From DASPXY01 sp038227745 (GTDB lineage: Bacteria; Planctomycetota; Planctomycetia; Gemmatales; Gemmataceae), in NCBI GenBank assembly GCA_038227745.1, contig JBBRPS010000457.1:1-8456 (forward strand): a DNA stretch of 8,456 nt, in the 5' to 3' direction. The notes under the pieces were generated by a model. It saw only the letters and a program-made list of their open reading frames with translations. It was not told where the DNA came from and ran no database searches. How positions within the stretch are numbered: position 1 is the first letter of the stretch; each line of letters starts with the position of its first letter. Below, piece after piece: positions 1 through 6,770 of the stretch. Position numbers and translations under genes: made by a program.

Positions 1-473
1 CCGAGGCTCGCGGCTAAACAACCAGCCCGCCCCCGTTCCCGCATTTTTTCCCGGCACCAATAGCCATTCACTGATCCGTTCCCTATTTCTTCTTACATGA
101 GGACGTGCGACTCTTTCTGAACCGGACCCGACCGGCGACCTCAACAGCGACCTCCTGACTGGGTCGCCGCGCCGGTCACTGCCGCAACGGCCCTCCCGAC
201 TTCATGGGGCCGCCCGACGCCCTATCATCCCGGCGCGGCATTTGCACAATCCTTTGGTCTTACGCAGATCGGTCCGGTGAAAGAGACGGAGAGGTGCCAC
301 GACTCGCGCCTCCCCACTGCCTCTGCGTACCCCGGCAGATGGGTGCGGCCGGCTAACCAGCGCTACCCGGGCCGCCGCTTCTTCCCCGCCGGACTTCGTA
401 ATCGATTTCTCGTAATTTCCGGACAGGTCGCGGCCGGGCGCCTCCTGTCCCAGGTCCCTTCGGAGGTCAGCCG
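1..473. other. Non-coding leader region upstream of the large surface-protein gene
   Basis: No convincing gene lies here. A short frame beginning at 277 runs into the start of the downstream gene in another frame, has no good ribosome-binding site and has a composition (many Arg, Pro, Ser) typical of a shadow frame. A four-residue tail ending in TAA at 15-17 could be the end of a gene left of the window, but this cannot be judged. A T-run at about 44-49 follows a weak imperfect hairpin (10-30). At 130-177 an inverted repeat (GACCGGCG ... CGCCGGTC) could fold with a 32-nt loop, and an overlapping alternative pairing also exists. No strong promoter matches the sigma-70 consensus; TTGCAC at 242-247 lacks a good -10 partner. 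Confidence 0.5.
396..416 (+). promoter_or_regulatory. Duplicated TCGTAAT in an AT-richer patch upstream of the surface-protein gene
   Basis: The heptamer TCGTAAT occurs at 396-402 and again at 410-416, a 14-nt period, in an AT-richer patch 58-78 bases before the ATG at 474. The patch is the most plausible place for a promoter or operator in this otherwise GC-rich leader, but no paired -35/-10 hexamers are clear and the repeat may be chance. Confidence 0.2.
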
Positions 474-3400
474 ATGTTCAACTGGATGCGCAACTTGCTC
501 GCTCGGAACACGAAGTCTCTCACGGGCGGCCGCCGCTCGGGGCCGTCCGTGACGCGCTCGCGCCTGCGGCTGGAGTACCTGGAGGACCGCCTGACGCCGG
601 CGGTCACCACCGCCATCGACGCCAATGGCCTCCTGACCGTCTCGTTCAGCGCCGCCAACGACGCCGCCGTCATCACCGGCATCATGCCCACCGGCGACAC
701 CATCGACGTCACCAGCAACGGTTCCTCCGTCGGCACCGCCAACGGCGTCATGGCCATCAAGGTCATCGACACGGGGACCAACGCCGGCGGCCAGTCGGTC
801 ACCTTCACCAGCACCGGCGCGAACCGGCTCAACATCCCCGGCGCCATCACCGTCACCGGCATCGAGTCCGTCACCCTCAGCAACAGCGCCGCCCTGCAGG
901 CCGCCTCGTTCAGCGAGACCGGGGCCACCACCGGCGTGCAAATCAACACGCCCGGCGTCACCACCACCGGCAACCAGACCTACAACGACCCCGTGACCGT
1001 CGCCGCCAACACGACGCTGAACGCCGGCGCCGGCACCCTCACCTTCGGCAGTACCGTCGTCGCCGCCGCCAACAACCTGACGCTGGTCAGCGATGCAGGC
1101 ATCGCCTTCAACGGCGGCGCCAACTCCGTCAGCGGCACCGGCACGCTCACGCTGCGCCCGGCCACCGCGAGCACTTCGATCGGCGTCGCGGGCGACACGG
1201 GTAACCTGCAGATCAACGCAGCCACCCTCGCCGCCGTCAAGGCCGGCTTCGGGCAGGTCGTCCTCGGCAGCGCCACCGGCACCGGCACCCTCAGCACCAA
1301 GGCGACCACGTTCAGCAGCCCCGTGCTGCTCCTGGAGGGCGGGGCCGCCGGGCAGATCGTCCTCGACGGCAACCTCACCGGCCAGAGCAACGCCTCGCTG
1401 ACGCTCAACGCGGGCGGCCTGGTCACCGTGAACGCCGCCGGCGTTGCCCTCACCACCGCGGGCCAGCCTATCAGCATCACCGGCAACGTGGTCCTCGGCG
1501 CGAGCGGCCTCGCCCTGGACACCACGGCCAACGGTGGCTCGCAGGCCGGGGCCAACGTCACCGTCACGGGCGCGATCGACTCCGGCGCCACGCCGCAGGC
1601 CCTCACCATCAACGCGGGCGGCGGCAACGTCACCCTCGGCGGCGTCGTGGGCGGCACCAAGCCCCTGGCGACCCTCACCCTCACCGCCGCCAAGGACGTC
1701 ACCGCGGCGGCCGTGACGGCGGCGACCATCACGCAGTCGGCCGGCACTGGCACCTCGACGTTCAGTGGCCTGCTGCGCGCCACGGGCACCGGCCTCGTCC
1801 TGACGGGGACGAATTTGAACATCACCGGCGGCATCACCGCCGACGCCGGCCCGGTGTCCCTCACCGCGAGCGGCACCCTCACCGTCGCCACCGGCCCGCT
1901 CGCCCTCAACGCCAACACGCTGACCGTCACCAACACCGGCAGCGGCACACTCTCCGCCATCGGCAGCGGCACCGGCGGCCTGGTCAAGGCGGGCACCGGC
2001 ACCCTCACCGTCAGCGGCACCCAGCTCTTCACCGGCCCCACCGCCGTCAACGCGGGCACCCTGCTCGTCAACGGCACGCTGATGACCGGCGGCGGCACGG
2101 TGACCGTCGCGGCCGGCGCCACGCTCGGCGGCACCGGCACCCTCCAGCGGGCGGTGGTCGTCAGCGGCACCCTCTCGCCAGGCGTCAACGGCCCGGGCAC
2201 GCTGACCACCGGCAACGTCACCTTCAACGCCGGCTCGACCTTCGCCGTCGATGTCAACGGCCCCAACGCCGGCACCGACTACGACCAGCTCATGGTCAAC
2301 GGCACCGTCGCCCTGGGCAACGCCACGCTGGCGACCAAGGGCGGCTTCACCCCCACCGTGGGTCAGGCGCTGACCCTCATCAACAACGACGCCAGCGACG
2401 CCGTCAGCGGGACCTTCAGCAACCTGTCCGAAGGCGCCCTCGTGACGGTCGGCAACCTCACCGGCCCGATCAGCTACGTGGGCGGCGACGGCAACGACGT
2501 CACCCTCACCGCGGCCGGGCCGGCCAGCTTCACCGGCACGAGCGCCGCCGGGAACAACTTCGTGCTGCGGCGCAGCGGCAACAACCTGCAGTTGCTGGAC
2601 AACGGCGTCGTCGTGGACACCCGGGCGCTGAACACGCTCACGGACTACACCATCACCGGGGTCCCCAACGTCCAGGACACCCTCACCGTTGACCTGGCCA
2701 CGGGCGGTTTCTTCGCCCTCACGGGGAACCTCATCTTCCAGGGCGGCGCCGGCGGCCCCGACGCCGTGAAGGTGACCGGCGGCAACGTCGGGCAGGAGTC
2801 GATCACCTACACCGCTGCCGACGCGGGCACTGTGACCCTCACCCCCACGGGCGGGCAGACCCTGCGCCTCAACTACAGCACGACCGAGTTCGTGGACCTG
2901 ACGGGCAACAGCAGTACCAACCTGAGCGTGCAGCTGCCCGCGGCCGGCAGTCAGGTGGCGTTCAGCGACGGCGGCACCAACGGCACGTCGTCGCTGTTCA
3001 GCGCCAACGGCACCTTCACCTCCACCCTCTTCCGCGACCCGTCCACGGCGCTGCTGCTCAACGGCGGGGCGGGGAACGACGCCCTGAACGTGCGGCGCCT
3101 CGCCGGCACGATGGCGAACCTGTTCGTGGATGGCGGCGGCGGTACCAACTCCCTGGCCGTGAACTTCAACTTCACCACCGCCGCCGACACTGTGTTCCTG
3201 ACGGGGGCCGGCATCAGCAGCAGCGCCCTGCCGGGCACGGTGTTCTACCGCTCCACCGGCGGCACGTTCGGCGGGGTCATATTCCTCACGCTGGGTTCGG
3301 GCGGCAACCAGGTGTTCATCCAGGGCACCCAGGCCGGCGCCCCAACGCTGGTGCAGACCGGCAGCGGCAACGACGTCATCCAGGTCTCGTCCGACCCCAA

Positions 3401-3950
3401 CCCGCGCCTCGGCCTGCTCAGCACCCTGGCCGCCCCCCTGACCATCGACGCGGGCGCGGGCGCCAACCAGCTGACCCTCAGCGAGGCGGCGAGCACCACC
3501 GCCGACAAGCTGTGGGTCACGTCGCAGGCGGTCAGCGGCGACGCGGCGTCGTTCCTGGTGTTCTACCGAGCGACGGGCGGCGACCTTTCCAGGGGCCTCA
3601 ACGTGGTGGCCGGCAGCGGCGATGACACGCTCATCGTGCAGAGCCAGCTGACGGGGGTGCCGACGACGCTGAACGCCAACGGCGGCAACGACACCTTCGT
3701 CGTGGCGGTGAGCACCATGAGCGCCTACTCCGGCCTGCTCGTGGACGGCGGCGACGGCACCGACACTCTGCTCGTCTTCGACGTGTCCGGCGGGGCGACG
3801 GCGCAGCGGCGCTCCCCGGTGAGCGGGGTGGGCACGATCCAGGTGCTGTACGCAGGGATGGCCAGCAGTACCATCGGCTTCCAGAACCTCGAGCAGTCCT
3901 TCGCGAACGTTTCCCTGACGGACGTTTCGTCCGCCCCCTCCGGCATGTGA
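474..3950 (+). CDS. Large beta-rich surface/secreted protein with autotransporter-associated repeat and tandem C-terminal modules
   Basis: Predicted extracytoplasmic structural or adhesin-like protein of 1158 residues; substrate or partner unknown. Start chosen because GGAGG at 462-466 sits 7 nt before the ATG. Residues 1-32 are basic and amphipathic, followed by LEYLEDRLTPA (33-43), the N-terminal tag typical of planctomycete exported proteins. The rest is Gly/Thr/Ala/Asn/Val-rich with short alternating strands, as in beta-helices. Residues 502-536 (GLVKAGTGTLTVSGTQLFTG onward) fit the autotransporter-associated beta-strand repeat, followed by the usual SGTLSPG...FTPTVGQALTLI segment (564-650). 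Degenerate Ca-binding RTX-like turns occur at 670 (GGDGNDV), 863 (NGGAGNDALNV), 962 (TGSGNDVIQV), 1046 (AGSGDDTLIV) and 1091 (DGGDGTDTLLV). Residues 891-996 and 997-1096 are a tandem duplication. No C-terminal beta-barrel, PEP-CTERM or LPXTG anchor is visible, so it is not a true type V autotransporter. A hairpin follows the stop. The family assignment is good; the function is inference. Confidence 0.93.
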   Translation: MFNWMRNLLARNTKSLTGGRRSGPSVTRSRLRLEYLEDRLTPAVTTAIDANGLLTVSFSAANDAAVITGIMPTGDTIDVTSNGSSVGTANGVMAIKVIDTGTNAGGQSVTFTSTGANRLNIPGAITVTGIESVTLSNSAALQAASFSETGATTGVQINTPGVTTTGNQTYNDPVTVAANTTLNAGAGTLTFGSTVVAAANNLTLVSDAGIAFNGGANSVSGTGTLTLRPATASTSIGVAGDTGNLQINAATLAAVKAGFGQVVLGSATGTGTLSTKATTFSSPVLLLEGGAAGQIVLDGNLTGQSNASLTLNAGGLVTVNAAGVALTTAGQPISITGNVVLGASGLALDTTANGGSQAGANVTVTGAIDSGATPQALTINAGGGNVTLGGVVGGTKPLATLTLTAAKDVTAAAVTAATITQSAGTGTSTFSGLLRATGTGLVLTGTNLNITGGITADAGPVSLTASGTLTVATGPLALNANTLTVTNTGSGTLSAIGSGTGGLVKAGTGTLTVSGTQLFTGPTAVNAGTLLVNGTLMTGGGTVTVAAGATLGGTGTLQRAVVVSGTLSPGVNGPGTLTTGNVTFNAGSTFAVDVNGPNAGTDYDQLMVNGTVALGNATLATKGGFTPTVGQALTLINNDASDAVSGTFSNLSEGALVTVGNLTGPISYVGGDGNDVTLTAAGPASFTGTSAAGNNFVLRRSGNNLQLLDNGVVVDTRALNTLTDYTITGVPNVQDTLTVDLATGGFFALTGNLIFQGGAGGPDAVKVTGGNVGQESITYTAADAGTVTLTPTGGQTLRLNYSTTEFVDLTGNSSTNLSVQLPAAGSQVAFSDGGTNGTSSLFSANGTFTSTLFRDPSTALLLNGGAGNDALNVRRLAGTMANLFVDGGGGTNSLAVNFNFTTAADTVFLTGAGISSSALPGTVFYRSTGGTFGGVIFLTLGSGGNQVFIQGTQAGAPTLVQTGSGNDVIQVSSDPNPRLGLLSTLAAPLTIDAGAGANQLTLSEAASTTADKLWVTSQAVSGDAASFLVFYRATGGDLSRGLNVVAGSGDDTLIVQSQLTGVPTTLNANGGNDTFVVAVSTMSAYSGLLVDGGDGTDTLLVFDVSGGATAQRRSPVSGVGTIQVLYAGMASSTIGFQNLEQSFANVSLTDVSSAPSGM
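3144..3761 (+). repeat. Two tandem ~106-residue modules inside the surface protein
   Basis: Residues 891-996 and 997-1096 align as two copies. Each starts with NSLAVNF or NQLTLSE followed by a TTAAD/TTADK segment. Each then carries FYRSTGG (924) or FYRATGG (1030), exactly 106 residues apart, then a GSGGNQVFI or GSGDDTLIV turn, then a glycine/Asn-Asp turn before the end. Identity is scattered, so the duplication is old at the protein level. Confidence 0.65.
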
Positions 3951-3974
3951 GGCCAGGCGGCGGGGAGAATGGAC

Positions 3975-4021
3975 CGGGCCGGGTGGGAGTGACTCCCCAC
4001 CCGGCTCGCTCGCTTTCCCTT
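3975..4021 (+). terminator. Strong GC hairpin after the surface-protein gene, probable terminator
   Basis: GCCGGGTGGG (3978-3987) pairs perfectly with CCCACCCGGC (3996-4005) around an 8-nt loop. The stem extends outward by a G-U pair and two more pairs to 3975-4008, giving 13 base pairs. It starts 25 nt after the stop at 3950 and is followed by a pyrimidine-rich tail with short T runs (TTTCCCTT, 4014-4021) rather than a clean U tract. It lies between convergent genes and could also limit transcription from the minus strand, where the tail is poorer. Confidence 0.6.
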
Positions 4022-4113
4022 CGGTGTGGACCGATTTCGCACACGAACGAGAAGGGCAGCCGGTTGTCGGCCCGCCCGAAGTCCTCGACGCCGTGCTCGT
4101 GACTGCGCGGCCT

Positions 4114-4740
4114 TCACCGGTTGTCGCGCTCAAGGTGTTCTATGGCCAGGCGTAAGAGGTCCAGTCGCCGCGCGTGCGGCTGCCGGCTGCGCTCGTAGTC
4201 GAGGAGACGCCGGAGCAGCTGCCCGTCCTGCCGGCACAAGAACAGCAGCCTCTCCTCCAGTTCCGTCGCTCTCGGGTCGGCGGCTTCGGGCGGAGGTTGA
4301 TAATGGATGGACATTGCCGGGGCGGCCGCGGGCAGTGCCAGTTCCGGGAAAAACCAGGAGGACGCGCCCTGGACTTCCGCCCTGGCGCGAGTGACCGGGC
4401 TACTGCGCCGCCCGAACGTCCCGCGGCCCCGCAGGGATTTCAGGAGTTGGTAGGCGCCGACCCCCAGGGCGCCGCCGGCCAACCCTACCCCACAGGCGAG
4501 GCCCGGGTTGACAGGACTCGAATGCCCCAGGACCCAGGCCGGCGCGCCCAGGGCGACCACCCCGAAAAAGGCCCCCGCCAGCAGTCCGCCTGCCCGACGC
4601 GCCGCCGCGCCGCCCCGGCCCGTGAGCCGGGGGATGTCACCCGAGGGGGGCACCCCCCCGTGCTCGGGGGTGGAGGCGCCATACTCCGCCCAAGCCGCAT
4701 CGGCGGTGTACCCGTCCGAGGGGCCTTGCGAGTTGCCCAT
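4114..4740 (-). CDS. Unrecognised two-pass membrane protein with charged helical C-terminus
   Basis: A 208-residue protein I cannot name. The start is supported by GGAGGT (4747-4752) 6 nt before the ATG. Residues 1-46 are polar and Gly/Pro-rich. Two hydrophobic segments follow, about 51-72 (GGLLAGAFFGVVALGAPAWV) and 79-100 (GLACGVGLAGGALGVGAYQL), separated by a short polar turn, so the protein is probably in the inner membrane with both termini on the same side. After the basic stretch 101-120 comes a Pro/Ala linker. The last ~50 residues (158-208, LEERLLFLCRQDGQLLRRLL ... LAIEHLERDNR) are amphipathic and charged, probably helical. This tail resembles, from memory, a motif at the end of other small planctomycete hypothetical proteins. 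It lies 231 bp downstream of the DUF4214 gene on the same strand and converges on the surface-protein gene. Two clean hydrophobic segments and the ribosome-binding site make a real gene likely. Confidence 0.75.
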   Translation of the reverse strand: MGNSQGPSDGYTADAAWAEYGASTPEHGGVPPSGDIPRLTGRGGAAARRAGGLLAGAFFGVVALGAPAWVLGHSSPVNPGLACGVGLAGGALGVGAYQLLKSLRGRGTFGRRSSPVTRARAEVQGASSWFFPELALPAAAPAMSIHYQPPPEAADPRATELEERLLFLCRQDGQLLRRLLDYERSRQPHARRLDLLRLAIEHLERDNR

Positions 4741-4859
4741 TCATCCACCTCCAGTACCCGCCCCGGCCCACGGTGTACGCCGGGTTGGAGGCGTCCAGTC
4801 ACTTCCGGGTCTCCCCTCTCACGTACGCGACACATCGGGAACGGTGACCCGGCTCCTGG

Positions 4860-4889
4860 CTCGGGTGGCGGGCAGGCCAGCCGCCCGAG
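4860..4889. other. Imperfect hairpin between the two minus-strand genes
   Basis: TCGGGTGGCGGG (4861-4872) and CCAGCCGCCCGA (4877-4888) form an inverted repeat with a 4-nt loop and one mismatch plus one G-U on the plus strand; on the minus strand, the direction of the neighbouring genes, the G-U becomes an A-C mismatch. There is no T run after it on the minus strand. It could be a weak pause or processing site in the 231-bp gap. The rest of the gap (4741-4971) shows nothing beyond the ribosome-binding site of the downstream gene. Confidence 0.25.
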
Positions 4890-4971
4890 GACCCAGAAGA
4901 TCCGACCCGGCCCATATCCTCCTGTTGCCCCGTCGTTGGCCCGAGCCGTTCCGGGCGCCCCGACGGCTGCC

Positions 4972-5874
4972 TCAGCGCTGACAGATTTGGAAATACTCGT
5001 CCGACGCCAGCATTTGCGGGAGAATCTCCTCGGTCGGTAAGTTGGCCTGGTAGCGGGCCAGCCAGTAAGTGCGGCCGGCGTCGTCGAGCGGCCGGTGCAA
5101 GAAGCGCTGGTAGAAGTCGTTGAGTTCGAGCTGGCGGTGCTCCTGGCCCTGGAACACCATCGATGCGGTGAGCCAGTCGGGGCCTAAGGGGTTCGTGGGC
5201 CGTTCCGCCTGAGCAGGCGCCCGATGCAGCGCGTCCGCATACAGGGCCGAGAACCAGCCGCTGACGGTCCCCCCTCCGCGGGTCTGGTAGTATTCCGGGG
5301 TCAAGGCAATCCACCTGGCCACGTCGTCGCCCGTGTAAGGCGCGCCGCTCTGATTAGGGGCCCAGGGCTGCGTCGCTTCTCTCGTCAAATCCTGCAAATA
5401 GGGGTTCGCGATCGCTGAGTCGGTCTGCGGGTTATACGGCCTGTGCAGCATCGAGCTGAACAACTCCTGGACGACCGTCAGGCCGTAGGCCTGCGAGGTC
5501 GTGAGGCTGCGCAGCACATCGAGGCGCGTGCGTTGCCCCGCGTCCAGCTGAGTCGCGAGGGTGGTGATGGTCTGGTGGTCCGCCGGGGCATGGAACAGGT
5601 CGCGGCACAGGTGGTCCACGAACCGCATGTTCGGCGTCTCAAGCAAGTTGAAGAGATCGACCTGGGGCCCGCTCAGGGTAACGCCAACCTGCACCCCGCT
5701 GGCCAGCGCGGGACTCCTGGGGGCCAGGTTGGTCGCCGGACCGAAGATGCCCCCGGCCGGCAGCAGTCGCCCCTCCAGGGCCTCGACCTCCAGCCGCGTA
5801 CTCTGCCGGGTACGTGCGGCCTTCGGGGCGGCCGGGGCCTTGTTCTTCCAGAGCCGGGAAAGCGCCTGCCACAT
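4972..5874 (-). CDS. DUF4214-type repeat protein with planctomycete N-terminal export tag
   Basis: A protein of 300 residues, probably secreted or surface-associated; DUF4214 units occur in bacterial extracellular and S-layer-like proteins and their biochemical role is not known. The frame is open back to an ATG at 5979, and an in-frame ATG lies at 5886. I chose 5874 because GAGG (5881-5884) sits 6 nt before it and the protein then begins MWQALSRLWKNK, matching the amphipathic start of the large surface protein. LEVEALEGRLLPA (28-40) is the tag motif. Residues about 85-300 hold about four diverged units, each with a [YF]xxxLxR-like helix and a later S/T-x-E-Y-like end: FVDHLCRDLFHAPAD (85-99), FSSMLHRPYNPQTD (129-142) to TPEYYQ (182-187), WFSALYADALHRAP (197-210), and FYQRFLHRPLDDAGRTYW (244-261) to SDEYFQ (281-286). 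The last unit fits the consensus best. No catalytic residues are evident. Confidence 0.88.
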   Translation of the reverse strand: MWQALSRLWKNKAPAAPKAARTRQSTRLEVEALEGRLLPAGGIFGPATNLAPRSPALASGVQVGVTLSGPQVDLFNLLETPNMRFVDHLCRDLFHAPADHQTITTLATQLDAGQRTRLDVLRSLTTSQAYGLTVVQELFSSMLHRPYNPQTDSAIANPYLQDLTREATQPWAPNQSGAPYTGDDVARWIALTPEYYQTRGGGTVSGWFSALYADALHRAPAQAERPTNPLGPDWLTASMVFQGQEHRQLELNDFYQRFLHRPLDDAGRTYWLARYQANLPTEEILPQMLASDEYFQICQR

Positions 5875-6045
5875 GGTTCGCCTCATTAGCACGGGGTTTG
5901 AAGGGGCGCCGTCGTCACCACCGGACAGAAGCCTCGGCGTCACGGCTCCCCGCACTGGACTCGACAAAGGGCCGCCCAACCCGACAGGCTCGGGGAAAAA
6001 TTTGCGCTCCGGCCGCGTCCGCTCATCTGGGCTCCGCCCCGGAAG

Positions 6046-6074
6046 TGGCTTTTTCTCGGCGCGGCGCTTATAAT
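6046..6074 (+). promoter_or_regulatory. Probable sigma-70-type promoter of the sigma factor/kinase operon
   Basis: A perfect -10 hexamer TATAAT lies at 6069-6074 inside GC-rich sequence. The stretch 17 nt upstream (TGGCTT, 6046-6051, running into a T5 tract) is a poor -35 match. Transcription would begin near 6081 and leave a leader of about 95 nt before the ATG at 6177. The remainder of the 302-bp divergent gap (5875-6176) contains an A5T3 tract at about 5997-6003 and no convincing promoter for the leftward gene. Confidence 0.5.
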
Positions 6075-6176
6075 CGGCACAGCAGTTACTGGGGAAATCG
6101 CGAAACCGGAGGGTAGAAGGAGTCCATCTGCATTTCTTCCGCCCCTGTCATCCCTTCAAGCGAGGGGCCAGCACCG

Positions 6177-6770
6177 ATGACGTCCGCGGGGTCGGTCACC
6201 CACTGGATCGGGCGGCTCAAGGCCGGTGAGCAGGCCGCGGCCCAGCAACTGTGGGAGGGGTACTTCCCGAAGATGGTCGAGGTCGCGCGCCTGAAGCTCC
6301 AGGGGCTGCCGCGCCGCGCCGCCGACGAGGAAGACGTCGCCCTCAGCGCTTTCGACAGCTTCTGCCGCGGTGCCGCGGCCGGCCGCTTCCCGCAGCTGTG
6401 CGACCGCGACAGCCTCTGGCCGCTGCTCGTCGCCATCACCGCCCACAAGGCGATCGATCTGCTGCGCCACGAGCGCCGCCTCAAGCGCGGCGGCCTGCCC
6501 GCGTCCGGCGGCGGGCCGACCGACGCGGCAGCGGAGTTGGAACAGGTCGTCGGCCGCGAGCCGACGCCCGAGTTCGCCCTGCAGGTCGCCGAGGAATGTC
6601 GGCGCTTGCTCGACCTCCTGGGCGACGAAGGGCTGCGCGCGGTCGCGCTGTGGAGGCTGGAGGGGTACACCGTGGAGGAGATCGCCGCCCGGCTCGACTG
6701 CGTGCCCCGCACCGTCGAGCGCAAGCTCCGGGCGATCCGCAAACTCTGGGGGGAGGAGTCGCGACCATGA
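6177..6770 (+). CDS. ECF-family RNA polymerase sigma factor (Planctomycete type)
   Basis: A 197-residue extracytoplasmic-function sigma factor that directs RNA polymerase to a target promoter set. The start has GAGGGG at 6162-6167, 9 nt upstream. Region 2 spans about 10-108: the helix carrying DEEDVALSAFDSF (50-62) corresponds to the DAED-type core-binding region 2.2, and LWPLLVAITAHKAIDLLRHE (80-99) to regions 2.3/2.4, which contact the -10 element. A Gly/Pro-rich linker (105-130) leads to region 4 (about 140-191), whose helix-turn-helix is YTVEEIAARLDCVPRTVERK (164-183) and recognises the -35 element. There is no C-terminal extension and no anti-sigma gene next to it. Its TGA overlaps the kinase ATG (ATGA, 6767-6770), so the two are translationally coupled. 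In planctomycetes, ECF factors are often linked to Ser/Thr kinases, so control by phosphorylation is plausible. Its regulon is unknown. Confidence 0.95.
   Translation: MTSAGSVTHWIGRLKAGEQAAAQQLWEGYFPKMVEVARLKLQGLPRRAADEEDVALSAFDSFCRGAAAGRFPQLCDRDSLWPLLVAITAHKAIDLLRHERRLKRGGLPASGGGPTDAAAELEQVVGREPTPEFALQVAEECRRLLDLLGDEGLRAVALWRLEGYTVEEIAARLDCVPRTVERKLRAIRKLWGEESRP

Noticed and set aside
1860..2180. Recurring GGCACC(GGCACC)CTCACC blocks in the surface-protein gene, considered as a DNA repeat array
   Set aside because: The blocks encode GT(GT)LT strands at irregular distances and follow codon bias; they look like protein-level beta-strand repeats rather than a CRISPR or mobile repeat.
980..2275. 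A 431-codon minus-strand frame inside the surface-protein gene, rich in Val, Pro, Ala
   Set aside because: Same cause: an antisense shadow of GC-biased codons; no ribosome-binding site or domain.
363..4133. A 1256-codon open frame on the minus strand covering the whole surface-protein gene
   Set aside because: It is almost entirely Gly, Ala, Arg, Val, Glu, Asp in a low-complexity pattern with no domain. It mirrors a plus-strand gene whose third codon positions are nearly all C or G, which removes stops from the opposite strand. The plus-strand frame has a ribosome-binding site, a tag motif and recognisable repeats.
4174..5040. A 288-codon plus-strand frame across the two minus-strand genes
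   Set aside because: It spans the membrane-protein gene, the gap and the end of the DUF4214 gene, with Arg/Pro/Gly-rich content and no motif, while the minus-strand frames have good starts and recognisable features.
5875..5979. An N-terminal extension of the DUF4214 protein to ATG 5979 (or ATG 5886)
   Set aside because: The extra residues are unlike the tag seen in the other exported protein and neither ATG has a Shine-Dalgarno; the ATG at 5874 has GAGG at the right distance and gives the matching MWQALSRLWKNK start.
6251..6766. An upstream extension of the kinase reading frame by 172 codons
   Set aside because: It overlaps the sigma-factor gene in another frame and reads as Arg/Pro-rich shadow sequence; the ATG at 6767 has a ribosome-binding site and begins the leader domain expected for such kinases.
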